Of a stretch of 42,552 nucleotides of DNA, positions 16,342 to 24,512 are shown one piece after another; the first letter of the stretch is position 1; each line of letters begins with the position of its first letter. The notes beneath the pieces were generated by a model. It was not told the origin of the DNA and made no database searches. It was given only the letters and a program-made list of their open reading frames with translations. The stretch spans positions 1 to 42,552 of the forward strand of contig CANHWG010000019.1 in assembly GCA_947464335.1 (NCBI GenBank), written 5' to 3'. The DNA is from Flavobacteriaceae bacterium (lineage in GTDB: Bacteria > Bacteroidota > Bacteroidia > Flavobacteriales > Flavobacteriaceae). The translations under genes were made by a program, and so were the position numbers.

Positions 16342-18756
16342 ATGGAAAATTTGCAATTTGATCCTAAGGAAGAACATAATAAATTTGATTTTTTAGAGCA
16401 ATTCCTCCTTTATGCAAGATATTGGCATTATTTTTTAATTTCAGTTGTAGTATGCTTCTTTGCAGTTAAATATTATTTAAACCATACTATTCCCACATAT
16501 GAGTCTAAGGCAAAAGTAAAAATCATTGATGATTCAAAAAATAGTTTTGTTTTACCCAATAGTCCTCTTGCCTTGTTCGGAAAGAACAAAGTCAACTTGG
16601 ATAATGAAATTGAAGTTTTAAAATCCTATAGACTATTAGAACAAGTATGTAAAAGTTTAGGTTTAAATAATCAATATTATAATGTAGGTTATTTAAACAA
16701 TGTTGAGATCTGGAAAAATCGACCTTTCGCTATTGAATGGTTAGATAATTCAGTAGAAATGGATGAAAAATCTATTTCTTTTGAAATTGAAATTGATAAT
16801 GACGGTTATAAAGTTATAAGTTCTTCATCCGAATCTTCATCAAAAAAAAGAGCTTTTAATTCAATACAGTACATAAATAAGATTCCTTATAAGCTTTCAT
16901 TGCAAATTGGGACTAACTTAAATGAATTTAAAGGCAGAAAGTTTTTAATTGCTCACACACCTATAAGTTCTCTTGTTTTAGGTCTTTCAGGAAGTTTAGA
17001 TATTTCAAATAGCAATAAAAATTCAGACGTATTAATTCTTTCATTGCAAGGAGCCAATAAAGATAAATCGGAACTAATATTAAATGAAATAATTAGACAG
17101 TTTGAATTTGATGGATTAAAAGACAGAAGACTAGTTTCACAAAGAACTATAGATTTTGTCAATCAACGTTTCAAATCCATTGAATCACAATTAGACTCTG
17201 TTGAGATTTCTAAAGCAAATTATAAAAGTAATCAAGGTTTAACATTTATCGGAGAAGATGCAGTTTCAGCTACCATTGGTAAAGCAGATGCTTCTAAAGA
17301 TGTTTTTCAATTAGAAACTCAAATTGAGTTATCTAAAGTGCTTGAGCAAACTGTCAAAACGGATAAATCTCTTGGCTTGCTACCGGCCAATATTGGTCTA
17401 ACAAATAACGGAATAAACCAATCTATTTCAGAATACAATTCAGTAGTTTTAGAAAGAGAACGCCAATCAGTGAGTAGTGGAGTAAACAACCCTATTATAC
17501 AATCATTTAATAGTAAAATTTCAAACCTAAAATTAAACATAATTGAATCTATAAAAGCGTATCAAAAAGAATTATCTGTTTCGCTTTCTAAAAATGATTA
17601 CATACAAAAAACATCAACCTCTCGATTTAGTGCAATTCCTTTTAATGAAAAAGTTTTAAGAGGTATTGAAAGACAACAAAACATTAAAGAGACCTTATAT
17701 TTATTATTACTTCAAAAAAGAGAAGAGGCAGCTGTTAATCTTGCAATTACTTCTTCAAATATTAAAGTAGTAGATTATGCAATGACCAGCTCTAGTCCTG
17801 TAACGCCAAAAAGACAAGTTTTTTATTTTATGGCAATTTTGATCGGATTATTTATTCCTTTCCTATTTTTATATATTACATTTCTTCTCGATGATAAATT
17901 ACATACAAAAGAGGATATTATTAAGTTGACAAGAAATAAAATAATTCTTTCAGAAGTACCCCATATTAATTCTGAAATTAGATTGACAGGTGTAAATGAT
18001 AGATCCATTCTCGGTGAGTCTTTCAGGATACTAAGAACCAACTTAACCTATATTTTTCCTCTTCAAAAAGATAAAACTGCTCAAACAATAATGATTACTT
18101 CAACTATAAAAGGAGAAGGAAAAACATTTACGGCCATCAATCTAGCTATTTCATTTTCAATAATGAATAAGAAAGTGTTACTTATAGGGGCTGATATGAG
18201 AAATCCACAATTACATACATATCTAAATACTAAGAAAAACCAAAAAGGTTTGCAAGATTATTTACATGATATGTCTGTTGATTGGCAAAATATAATTAAT
18301 AAAAACATTTTAGATAACCCTAATTTAGATATTATTTTATCGGGTACAATACCTCCAAATCCAGCCGAATTATTATCTAATGGTCGATTAGAAACCTTAA
18401 TTTCTGAAGCTAAAAATCAATATGATTATGTAATTATAGATACTCCACCAACTTTATTGGTTACAGACACTCTTATAATTTCACATATGGTCGATTCTAC
18501 TTTATATGTTGTAAGAGCTGACTTTACTCCAAAAAAGATATTAGAATTCTCAGTTAATTTAAGTGATAAAGGAAAACTAATTAATATGGCCTACGTAATT
18601 AATAATGTTGGTTCTAAATATAAAGGATACGGAACTTATGGATATAATTATAAATATAACTATGCTTATGCTTATGGTTATGGTTATGGTTATGGTGCCG
18701 ATTTAGAAACTAAAAAATCATTGCTAAAAAGAATGTTATCATTCTTTAAAAAATAA
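16342..18756 (+). CDS. wzc: Wzc-like chain-length determinant / tyrosine autokinase (BY-kinase)
   Basis: This 804-residue inner-membrane protein has a cytoplasmic N-terminus, a first helix near residues 31-49, and a large periplasmic Wzz/GNVR domain with coiled-coil character (residues 260-430). A second helix lies near 490-515, followed by a BY-kinase domain. Walker A (TIKGEGKTFTA) is near residue 590, Walker A' (LLIGADMRNP) near 613-622 and Walker B (YDYVIIDTPP) at 694-703. The tail at residues 760-784 carries 12 tyrosines, the likely autophosphorylation cluster. Cycling of this phosphorylation controls polymer length and export with Wza. ATG 16342 is preferred to the TTG three bases earlier. 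The phosphatase gene is convergent, nine bases away. Confidence 0.94.
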   Translation: MENLQFDPKEEHNKFDFLEQFLLYARYWHYFLISVVVCFFAVKYYLNHTIPTYESKAKVKIIDDSKNSFVLPNSPLALFGKNKVNLDNEIEVLKSYRLLEQVCKSLGLNNQYYNVGYLNNVEIWKNRPFAIEWLDNSVEMDEKSISFEIEIDNDGYKVISSSSESSSKKRAFNSIQYINKIPYKLSLQIGTNLNEFKGRKFLIAHTPISSLVLGLSGSLDISNSNKNSDVLILSLQGANKDKSELILNEIIRQFEFDGLKDRRLVSQRTIDFVNQRFKSIESQLDSVEISKANYKSNQGLTFIGEDAVSATIGKADASKDVFQLETQIELSKVLEQTVKTDKSLGLLPANIGLTNNGINQSISEYNSVVLERERQSVSSGVNNPIIQSFNSKISNLKLNIIESIKAYQKELSVSLSKNDYIQKTSTSRFSAIPFNEKVLRGIERQQNIKETLYLLLLQKREEAAVNLAITSSNIKVVDYAMTSSSPVTPKRQVFYFMAILIGLFIPFLFLYITFLLDDKLHTKEDIIKLTRNKIILSEVPHINSEIRLTGVNDRSILGESFRILRTNLTYIFPLQKDKTAQTIMITSTIKGEGKTFTAINLAISFSIMNKKVLLIGADMRNPQLHTYLNTKKNQKGLQDYLHDMSVDWQNIINKNILDNPNLDIILSGTIPPNPAELLSNGRLETLISEAKNQYDYVIIDTPPTLLVTDTLIISHMVDSTLYVVRADFTPKKILEFSVNLSDKGKLINMAYVINNVGSKYKGYGTYGYNYKYNYAYAYGYGYGYGADLETKKSLLKRMLSFFKK
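18673..18696 (+). repeat. In-frame TATGGT hexamer repeat in the kinase tyrosine tail
   Basis: Four perfect TATGGT copies encode Tyr-Gly four times, directly preceded by TATGCT twice (Tyr-Ala). The array is in frame, so gain or loss of copies would change the number of tyrosines in the BY-kinase tail without a frameshift. Confidence 0.9.
18728..18747 (-). terminator. Candidate terminator hairpin for the leftward phosphatase gene
   Basis: AAAGAATG and CATTCTTT form a perfect 8-bp stem with a 4-base loop over the last codons of the kinase gene. On the minus strand the stem is followed by more T residues (a run of five across the stem end), as in a weak intrinsic terminator for the convergent phosphatase transcript. 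On the + strand A residues follow. The stem is A+T-rich, so confidence is low. Confidence 0.3.
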
Positions 18757-18765
18757 TAAAGCAAT

Positions 18766-19509
18766 TTAGAAATTGAATAAAAAATTGTTTTGGAAAATTG
18801 GACCTAGATATTCATGATTTTTCAAAACAATTTTTTTGCTCATAAATTCCAAATGTCGGTTATGATGAACATCTGAACCTACAAAATCTATTAATCCGTT
18901 TTTCAATAATAAATCAGCAGTTTTAGCTACTCTTTCGCCATAATAACCCGAAGTAGAAAGCAAATTGAGTTGAAAAAGACATCCCACTTTTTTGAGTTTT
19001 TTGTAATGACTTAAAGTGGCTTCATGATAAAAATTATAACGTTCCGGATGCGCTAAAACTGGTTGGTATCCTGCAACTTGAAGTTCAAATAAAATGTCAT
19101 ACAATTGAATAGGGGGATTCAAATAGGATATTTCAACTAATACTAAATTGTCTTTTAAACATAAAAGCGATTCTTTTTTAAAAAGTTCCCAAAATTCAGA
19201 ATCAATCATATACTCAGCGGCTGCTTTTATATTATTATTTATATTCTGATTCTTTAATTCTGAAATAGTTTCAACTAAATTAGCACTTATTTGTTCACTT
19301 GTATTTTTCCAAACATCTAACATTATATGTGGAGTTGTAATGAACTTGTTAATACCTATTTCTGTCATGCCATTAATAAGCATTATTGTTTCTTCAATGG
19401 TTGAAGCACCATCATCAATACCTGGGAGTAAATGTGAATGGATGTCAACAAAGTTATTAGGGATTAAATCTCTAAGATAGGGTTTGTTTTGTTTAAAAAA
19501 GTGTATCAA
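18766..19509 (-). CDS. PHP-type tyrosine-protein phosphatase (CpsB/CapC/YwqE family)
   Basis: This 247-residue metal-dependent PHP phosphatase has DIHSHLLPGIDDGA at about residues 22-35, the HxH metal motif of the family. It also has the late segments LAHPERYNFY and VGSDVHHNRH, which supply more metal ligands. CpsB/YwqE proteins dephosphorylate the tyrosine tail of the matching BY-kinase, here encoded convergently nine bases away. It is the only leftward gene in the window. The start is TTG at 19509: the frame is closed upstream by a stop at about 19534 and has no ATG before the essential HxH motif. It is cytoplasmic, with no signal peptide. Confidence 0.92.
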   Translation of the reverse strand: MIHFFKQNKPYLRDLIPNNFVDIHSHLLPGIDDGASTIEETIMLINGMTEIGINKFITTPHIMLDVWKNTSEQISANLVETISELKNQNINNNIKAAAEYMIDSEFWELFKKESLLCLKDNLVLVEISYLNPPIQLYDILFELQVAGYQPVLAHPERYNFYHEATLSHYKKLKKVGCLFQLNLLSTSGYYGERVAKTADLLLKNGLIDFVGSDVHHNRHLEFMSKKIVLKNHEYLGPIFQNNFLFNF

Positions 19510-19528
19510 AGTAGATGATTTTAAACCC

Positions 19529-19536
19529 CAAAATTA
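19529..19536 (-). promoter_or_regulatory. Candidate -7 box for the leftward phosphatase gene
   Basis: On the minus strand this reads TAATTTTG, a full match to TAnnTTTG, about 20 bases before the TTG start of the phosphatase gene. No convincing -33 box is visible. The leader would be very short. Confidence 0.3.
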
Positions 19537-19572
19537 ATCAATTAAATTCCTTTTTACACCTTATCTAATTTA

Positions 19573-19580
19573 TATATTTG
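19573..19580 (+). promoter_or_regulatory. Candidate Bacteroidota -7 box upstream of wzm
   Basis: TATATTTG matches TAnnTTTG, 38 bases before the wzm ATG in the 109-base divergent gap. A TTTTT run at 19551-19555, about 17-19 bases upstream, is a near match to the -33 TTTG. It would drive the long region 3 operon starting with the ABC exporter. Confidence 0.45.
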
Positions 19581-19618
19581 CATTCGAATAAGCTTAAATC
19601 AAAAATTAACAAAAACTA

Positions 19619-20488
19619 ATGAATAGTAATAGTCAGTCACAAGATTGGGATTTAATTATTAAAGGACATACTTCACTATTTGATATAAAATTTAAAGATC
19701 TTTGGCAGTATAGAGATTTATTATTTCTATTTGTTAAAAGAGATTTTGTTAGTTTCTACAAACAAACGATTCTTGGACCATTGTGGTTTTTTATACAACC
19801 AATTTTTACCACTATAGTTTTCAGTTTTGTGTTCGGAAACTTAGCCGGAATAAGTACCGATGGTATACCAAAATACCTGTTTTATTTATCCGGAATTACC
19901 GCATGGAATTACTTTTCAGACTGTTTAACAAAGACCAGTACCGTTTTCAGGGATAATGCCAATATATTTGGAAAAGTGTATTTCCCTAGATTAATAATGC
20001 CTTTGAGTATCGTAATTAGTAATTTAGTGCGTTTTGGTGTTCAGTTATTGTTACTGTTTTGCATGATGATTTTCTTTCATTTCAGACCAATACCAGGAAC
20101 GAGTTTTCATATTACTTCAGGAATATTTTTATTTCCAATCTTGGTTTTGTTAATGGCCTTACTTGGTCTCGGTTTAGGATTAATTATTACTGCAATGACT
20201 ACTAAATATCGTGATTTAACTTTTTTAGTCACTTTTGGCGTTCAGTTATTAATGTATGGAACAACAGTTATTTATCCCCTAAGTTATGCCAAAGAAAAAG
20301 GATATGGCTGGATTGTAGAATTAAATCCAATGACCAGAATAATTGAAGCTTTCCGATTTGCCTTTTTAGGTAAAGGAGATTTTACTTGGATGACATTACT
20401 AAATTCAGCATTTGCTACTTTCATAATATTATTTATCGGAATCGTTATATTTAATAAAACTGAGAAAAATTTTGTAGATACCATCTAA
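19619..20488 (+). CDS. wzm: ABC-type polysaccharide export permease (Wzm)
   Basis: This 289-residue ABC-2 family membrane protein has an N-terminal amphipathic stretch (LWQYRDLLFLFVKRDFVSFYKQTILGPLWFFIQP) typical of Wzm/TagG/KpsM permeases. About six hydrophobic helices follow: the first near residues 58-78, the last near 258-276. It forms the channel of an ABC exporter that moves undecaprenyl-linked polysaccharide from the cytoplasmic to the periplasmic side of the inner membrane. Its TAA overlaps the wzt ATG by one base, so the pair is coupled. A tandem candidate promoter box sits just upstream. The family call is firm; whether the cargo is O-antigen or capsule is open. Confidence 0.94.
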   Translation: MNSNSQSQDWDLIIKGHTSLFDIKFKDLWQYRDLLFLFVKRDFVSFYKQTILGPLWFFIQPIFTTIVFSFVFGNLAGISTDGIPKYLFYLSGITAWNYFSDCLTKTSTVFRDNANIFGKVYFPRLIMPLSIVISNLVRFGVQLLLLFCMMIFFHFRPIPGTSFHITSGIFLFPILVLLMALLGLGLGLIITAMTTKYRDLTFLVTFGVQLLMYGTTVIYPLSYAKEKGYGWIVELNPMTRIIEAFRFAFLGKGDFTWMTLLNSAFATFIILFIGIVIFNKTEKNFVDTI

Positions 20489-21771
20489 TGAGTAAACCAG
20501 TTATACAAGTTGAAAATTTATCAAAAGCCTATCAAATTGGCCAAATTGGTACTGGAACCATTTCAAGAGATATTGAACGCTTTTGGTTAACAAAAGTACT
20601 TGGAAAAGAGGATCCGTTTCTTAAAATAGGAGAAGCTAATGACAGAAGCATCAAAGGAGATAGCGATATTGTATGGTCTTTAAAAGATATCAATTTCGAA
20701 ATCAATCAGGGTGACGCTGTAGGGATTATTGGTAAAAACGGAGCTGGAAAAAGTACGCTATTGAAATTACTATCTAGAGTCACAAGTCCAACAACCGGAG
20801 AGATAAAAGTGAAAGGTAGAATTGCAAGTTTATTAGAGGTAGGTACCGGATTTCATCCTGAATTATCTGGGAGAGAAAATATCTATTTGAACGGAGCAAT
20901 CTTAGGAATGCGTAAAAAAGAAATCACTAGAAAACTGGATGAAATAATTGATTTTTCCGGTGTTGAAAGATATATTGATACGCCCGTAAAAAGATATTCT
21001 TCGGGAATGTATGTTCGTTTAGCCTTTGCCGTTGCTGCTCATCTTGAAAGTGAAATTTTAATAGTAGACGAGGTACTTGCTGTTGGGGACGCTGAGTTTC
21101 AAAAAAAGTGCCTTGGAAAAATGGGTGACATCAGTAAAGGGGAAGGAAGAACCGTTTTGTTTGTAAGCCATAATATGGGAGCCATCAAAAATCTTTGTTC
21201 AAAAGGAATATTATTGGAAAACGGAGAAATTACGTATGCTGGTGATGTTGATAATGCCATTGAACATTATTTAATGAATTCAAATAATGCTGCTTCAAAA
21301 TCATGGGATTTGATTTCGGCTCCTAAGTCAAAATCGTTCGCATTACTAGGAGTTAAAGTCTTAAATCAAGAAGGTGAGATTTCAGTCAATCATTTAATTA
21401 CCAATGATATTGAAATCGAATTTACCTATCAGATTCTCGAAGATAATCAATTATTTACTCTCGGATTCAATCTCTTTAATAATCATAATATTCATATCTT
21501 GAGTTCACACGATAGCAATTCACCTACTCTTAAAACTCCATTAAAGAAAGGAATATATTCTAGAAGAATACGAATTCCCGGAAATTTTTTAGCAGAGGCA
21601 GGATATAATTGTAGTTTCGCCATTATGCGTTATGATCCGTTTGAAGTTGAATTTCATGAAATGGAAATAGTAGGATTTAATGTGATTGATGAATTGGGAT
21701 TAAAAACGGTTAGAGGTAATTATTCGGGCAAATTCCCAGGTGTTGTGAGACCATTATTAAATTGGATATAA
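20488..21771 (+). CDS. wzt: ABC-type polysaccharide exporter ATPase with C-terminal carbohydrate-binding-like domain (Wzt)
   Basis: The 427-residue protein has an ABC ATPase domain with Walker A GIIGKNGAGKST near residues 79-90, the signature YSSGMYVRLAFAVAAHLES from residue 169, Walker B LIVDEV near 191 and the H-loop VSHNMG. The N-terminal part before Walker A is longer than in short KpsT-type ATPases. A C-terminal extension from about residue 265 resembles the Wzt C-terminal beta-sandwich that reads the chain-terminating modification of the polymer in some O-antigen systems. The extension suggests that export depends on a finished glycan end. The methyltransferase gene five bases downstream is a possible maker of such a cap. 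Confidence 0.94.
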   Translation: MSKPVIQVENLSKAYQIGQIGTGTISRDIERFWLTKVLGKEDPFLKIGEANDRSIKGDSDIVWSLKDINFEINQGDAVGIIGKNGAGKSTLLKLLSRVTSPTTGEIKVKGRIASLLEVGTGFHPELSGRENIYLNGAILGMRKKEITRKLDEIIDFSGVERYIDTPVKRYSSGMYVRLAFAVAAHLESEILIVDEVLAVGDAEFQKKCLGKMGDISKGEGRTVLFVSHNMGAIKNLCSKGILLENGEITYAGDVDNAIEHYLMNSNNAASKSWDLISAPKSKSFALLGVKVLNQEGEISVNHLITNDIEIEFTYQILEDNQLFTLGFNLFNNHNIHILSSHDSNSPTLKTPLKKGIYSRRIRIPGNFLAEAGYNCSFAIMRYDPFEVEFHEMEIVGFNVIDELGLKTVRGNYSGKFPGVVRPLLNWI

Positions 21772-21776
21772 TAGAA

Positions 21777-22598
21777 ATGAGAAAAAATTGGACAGGCGAA
21801 AGATTAGAGACATATGTTCATGGTGAGTTTGTATCGGAACATTTACACCGGTATTGCATTGCTTCTAATTTTGTTAAAGACAAAATAATCTTAGACATAG
21901 CTTCAGGTGAAGGCTATGGGTCAAATTTATTGGCATCCTCAGCTAAAAGCGTTATTGGAGTTGATATTGATGAAGTAGCAATAGCAAAAGCGAAAATAAA
22001 ATACCCTAAATCAAATCTTAGCTTTCTACCCGGAAGTGCCGATAAAATTCCGGTCGATGATCATTCAATAGATGTTTTAATAAGTTTTGAAACTATAGAA
22101 CATCATGATAAACATCTTGAAATGTTTAGCGAAATAAAAAGGGTGTTAAAGACTGATGGTATTCTAATTATGTCATCTCCCGATAAAAAGTATTATACAG
22201 ATATTCCCAACAAAATCAATCCTTTTCATGTAAAGGAATTGTACCTTGAAGAATTTGAACAATTAGTAAGTTCACATTTTAAGCATTACGATGTTTATTT
22301 TCAAAAGTATATCGATAGATCCTCTTTTTTTGCTCCTGCTGATGAGTTCAATTCATTACTGATTTATTCAGGCGATTTCAATTCGGTTTCCTTTCAAAAA
22401 TTAGATCCGCTTTACAATATTATAATTGCATCAGATTCTCCGGTTAAAAAGCTGGAAAAATCAATTTTTGACGGAGCAGTTTTGTCAGAAAAACTAAGCA
22501 ACGATATTGTTAAATCAATTCAAAGTTCACCTACTTTTATAATAGGAAGAGTAGTTACGTATCCTTTCTATAAATTGAAAAAGATTTTAAAAGGATAA
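21777..22598 (+). CDS. Class I SAM-dependent methyltransferase
   Basis: The 273-residue protein has the SAM-binding motif I LDIASGEGYGSNLLA near residues 37-50, acidic GVDID ending motif II, and the ISFETIEHH segment typical of UbiE/Methyltransf_11 proteins. It starts MRKNWTGERLET, a start shared by methyltransferases of other surface-polysaccharide loci. The frame opens at a TTG (21762) inside wzt, but ATG 21777 fits the homologous start. Its place directly after wzt suggests modification of the exported glycan, perhaps its non-reducing end; this is inference. Target atom and sugar are unknown. Confidence 0.85.
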   Translation: MRKNWTGERLETYVHGEFVSEHLHRYCIASNFVKDKIILDIASGEGYGSNLLASSAKSVIGVDIDEVAIAKAKIKYPKSNLSFLPGSADKIPVDDHSIDVLISFETIEHHDKHLEMFSEIKRVLKTDGILIMSSPDKKYYTDIPNKINPFHVKELYLEEFEQLVSSHFKHYDVYFQKYIDRSSFFAPADEFNSLLIYSGDFNSVSFQKLDPLYNIIIASDSPVKKLEKSIFDGAVLSEKLSNDIVKSIQSSPTFIIGRVVTYPFYKLKKILKG

Positions 22599-22620
22599 TT
22601 TAAAAACAACTAATTTCATT

Positions 22621-23535
22621 TTGACTAAAGAGTTTAAAGTTTTTGTAGTTATTGTTACCTATAACGGAATGAAATGGATTGAAGAATGCTTAAAAAGTAT
22701 TCAAGACAGTTCTATTAAAACTTCTGTTTTTGTTATTGATAATTGCAGCCAGGATGGTACTATCGAATTTATAAGCGAAAATTTTCAGGATATACAAATA
22801 ACTAAAAATACCCATAATTTAGGTTTTGGTCAGGCAAATAATGTGGGTATTACAAAAGCAGTTAATGCTAATGCAGATTATATTTTACTCCTAAATCAAG
22901 ATGCGTATTTATTTCCAGATTCAATCGAGAAATTAATAAATAGCTTTAATAATAATGATGGATACGGAGTTTTAAGCCCGATTCAATTGCATGTAAATGG
23001 AGAAAGAATGGAAAATCTGTTTTTTCAATTCAACGCGGAAGCCTTTAATCAATTACTCTCAAAGTTCCTTCTGGCTAAAATTCAAAAGAGTAATACAATC
23101 AAAGTTGATTTTGTTCAAGCTGCGTGCTGGTTGATAAAAAAAGAGGTGTTTGCAAAGATTGAAGGATTTGATGACTTGTTTTATCATTATGGTGAAGACA
23201 ATAATTTTTGCCAACGATTGAAATCTATAGGGTATGAAATTGGAGTGGTGACCGATTCATTCGTTTATCATGATACGACTGAAGAAACTCATAAAAAAAT
23301 AACAATTAAATATGAGTTGAATAGATATCGTTCAAATATTCTGAAATACTTATACGATATCAATGAACCCAATGTCAAAAAACATTACAGCTATTTATTG
23401 AAAAAGTGTTATGTGAATTTCATTACGGCAATATTCACATTATCTCCAAGAGGTGCTTTTCTTGAAATAAGAAAACTAATTCTACTCATTAAACTGATAT
23501 TCATAACTAAGAAAAGGTTAAAGAAATTAAAGTGA
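22621..23535 (+). CDS. Glycosyltransferase family 2 (rhamnosyltransferase-like)
   Basis: This 304-residue GT-A protein starts VFVVIVTYNGMKWIEECLKSI, then has VIDNCSQDGT, and NTHNLGFGQANNVGI followed by the donor/metal motif LLNQDAYLF (DxD-like). AACWLIKKEVF and FYHYGEDNNFCQRLKSIGYEIG follow. The pattern is that of WbbL/RfbF-like GT2 enzymes. The start is TTG at 22621: the only ATG near the N-terminus falls inside the first conserved strand and would remove it. Its TGA overlaps the GTG of the next gene. The donor sugar is not known; the rhamnosyltransferase likeness is only by sequence type. Confidence 0.86.
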   Translation: MTKEFKVFVVIVTYNGMKWIEECLKSIQDSSIKTSVFVIDNCSQDGTIEFISENFQDIQITKNTHNLGFGQANNVGITKAVNANADYILLLNQDAYLFPDSIEKLINSFNNNDGYGVLSPIQLHVNGERMENLFFQFNAEAFNQLLSKFLLAKIQKSNTIKVDFVQAACWLIKKEVFAKIEGFDDLFYHYGEDNNFCQRLKSIGYEIGVVTDSFVYHDTTEETHKKITIKYELNRYRSNILKYLYDINEPNVKKHYSYLLKKCYVNFITAIFTLSPRGAFLEIRKLILLIKLIFITKKRLKKLK

Positions 23536-24512
23536 GACAAGGCAACAATCCCGAAAAAGATAAACTTGAAAGAAACATTTTAAAACCACACAGAGTCGTG
23601 GTTGTATTTTATATTCCCGAAAGTGAAGAAGATTTTTATAACGAAATGGTTGCCGTATTGGATAAATGTTTGCAAACGCTAACGCTAACAATCAATGCCG
23701 AAACGACCAACATAACCTTACTCAATAACAATTCATCAAATAAAGTCAAAGCGGTCATTGATAAATACCTGGACCAGATTGATAAATATGTTGTTTATAA
23801 CGAAAATAAAGGTAAAGTTTATGCCGTTTTAAACGAAGTAAGAGGTGTGTATGAACCCTTTGTTACGATAACTGATGCTGATATTTTGTTCTATAACGGA
23901 TGGGAAAAAGCAGTTTTTGAAACTTTCAGACAATTTCCGTTGGCCGGTGTTGTAAGTCCAATGCCGTTGCCTTACCTGACGTTTTATTACAACCATAATA
24001 TCTTCGGATTTAATACGCTGAAAGGTAAAATTAAATACGGAAAATACGTAGCCGACGAAGATATCGATTTATATATTCAGGGTACAAACCTACCCAATCT
24101 AATTGAAAGAAAAACAAAATACAATTGGAAGGAAAAACAGGTTGTGATTCAAAATAAGGATAATACTGCTGTAGTTGGAGCATATCATGTTGTTTCAACT
24201 TATAGGACAGAACAATTCAGGAATTACTACTCTTATCCCGATTTAAAATTCCAAAACTCCTACGAATTGTATTTTATTGATTGCCTCTCCGAAGCAAAAG
24301 GTTTTTATAAATTGTCAACTCTCAAAACGTTTGCCTATCATATTGGTAATAAAATTGATAAAGTTGTCCAAAATCACGACTACAATCCTAAAGATATAAT
24401 CGATAAATCTTTTTTTGATGATATTGTAACGAATCCTAAACAAAGCAAGATTATTATTTTTATAAGAGCTTTAATGGGAAGGTTTTTTATTAAGTTTGTA
24501 TGGAACAGATAA
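23532..24512 (+). CDS. Glycosyltransferase family 2-like (GT-A fold)
   Basis: The 326-residue protein has a GT-A layout: VVVVFYIPESEEDFYNEM at the start, TLLNNNSSNK, YNENKGKVYAVLNEV, then VTITDADILFYNGW with a DAD metal/donor motif near residue 116. It is more distant from standard GT2 than its neighbours. It starts at a GTG overlapping the preceding stop, and its last 13 bases overlap the next gene. Three GT2-type genes in a row here probably add successive sugars of the repeat unit. No membrane segment is apparent. The fold call is good; substrates are unknown. Confidence 0.77.
   Translation: MRQGNNPEKDKLERNILKPHRVVVVFYIPESEEDFYNEMVAVLDKCLQTLTLTINAETTNITLLNNNSSNKVKAVIDKYLDQIDKYVVYNENKGKVYAVLNEVRGVYEPFVTITDADILFYNGWEKAVFETFRQFPLAGVVSPMPLPYLTFYYNHNIFGFNTLKGKIKYGKYVADEDIDLYIQGTNLPNLIERKTKYNWKEKQVVIQNKDNTAVVGAYHVVSTYRTEQFRNYYSYPDLKFQNSYELYFIDCLSEAKGFYKLSTLKTFAYHIGNKIDKVVQNHDYNPKDIIDKSFFDDIVTNPKQSKIIIFIRALMGRFFIKFVWNR

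Noticed and set aside
18762..18775. CAATTT-AG-AAATTG inverted repeat between the convergent wzc and phosphatase stops as a bidirectional terminator
   Set aside because: The 6-bp A+T-rich stem with a 2-base loop is too weak and sterically poor; the hairpin at 18728-18747 is the better candidate.
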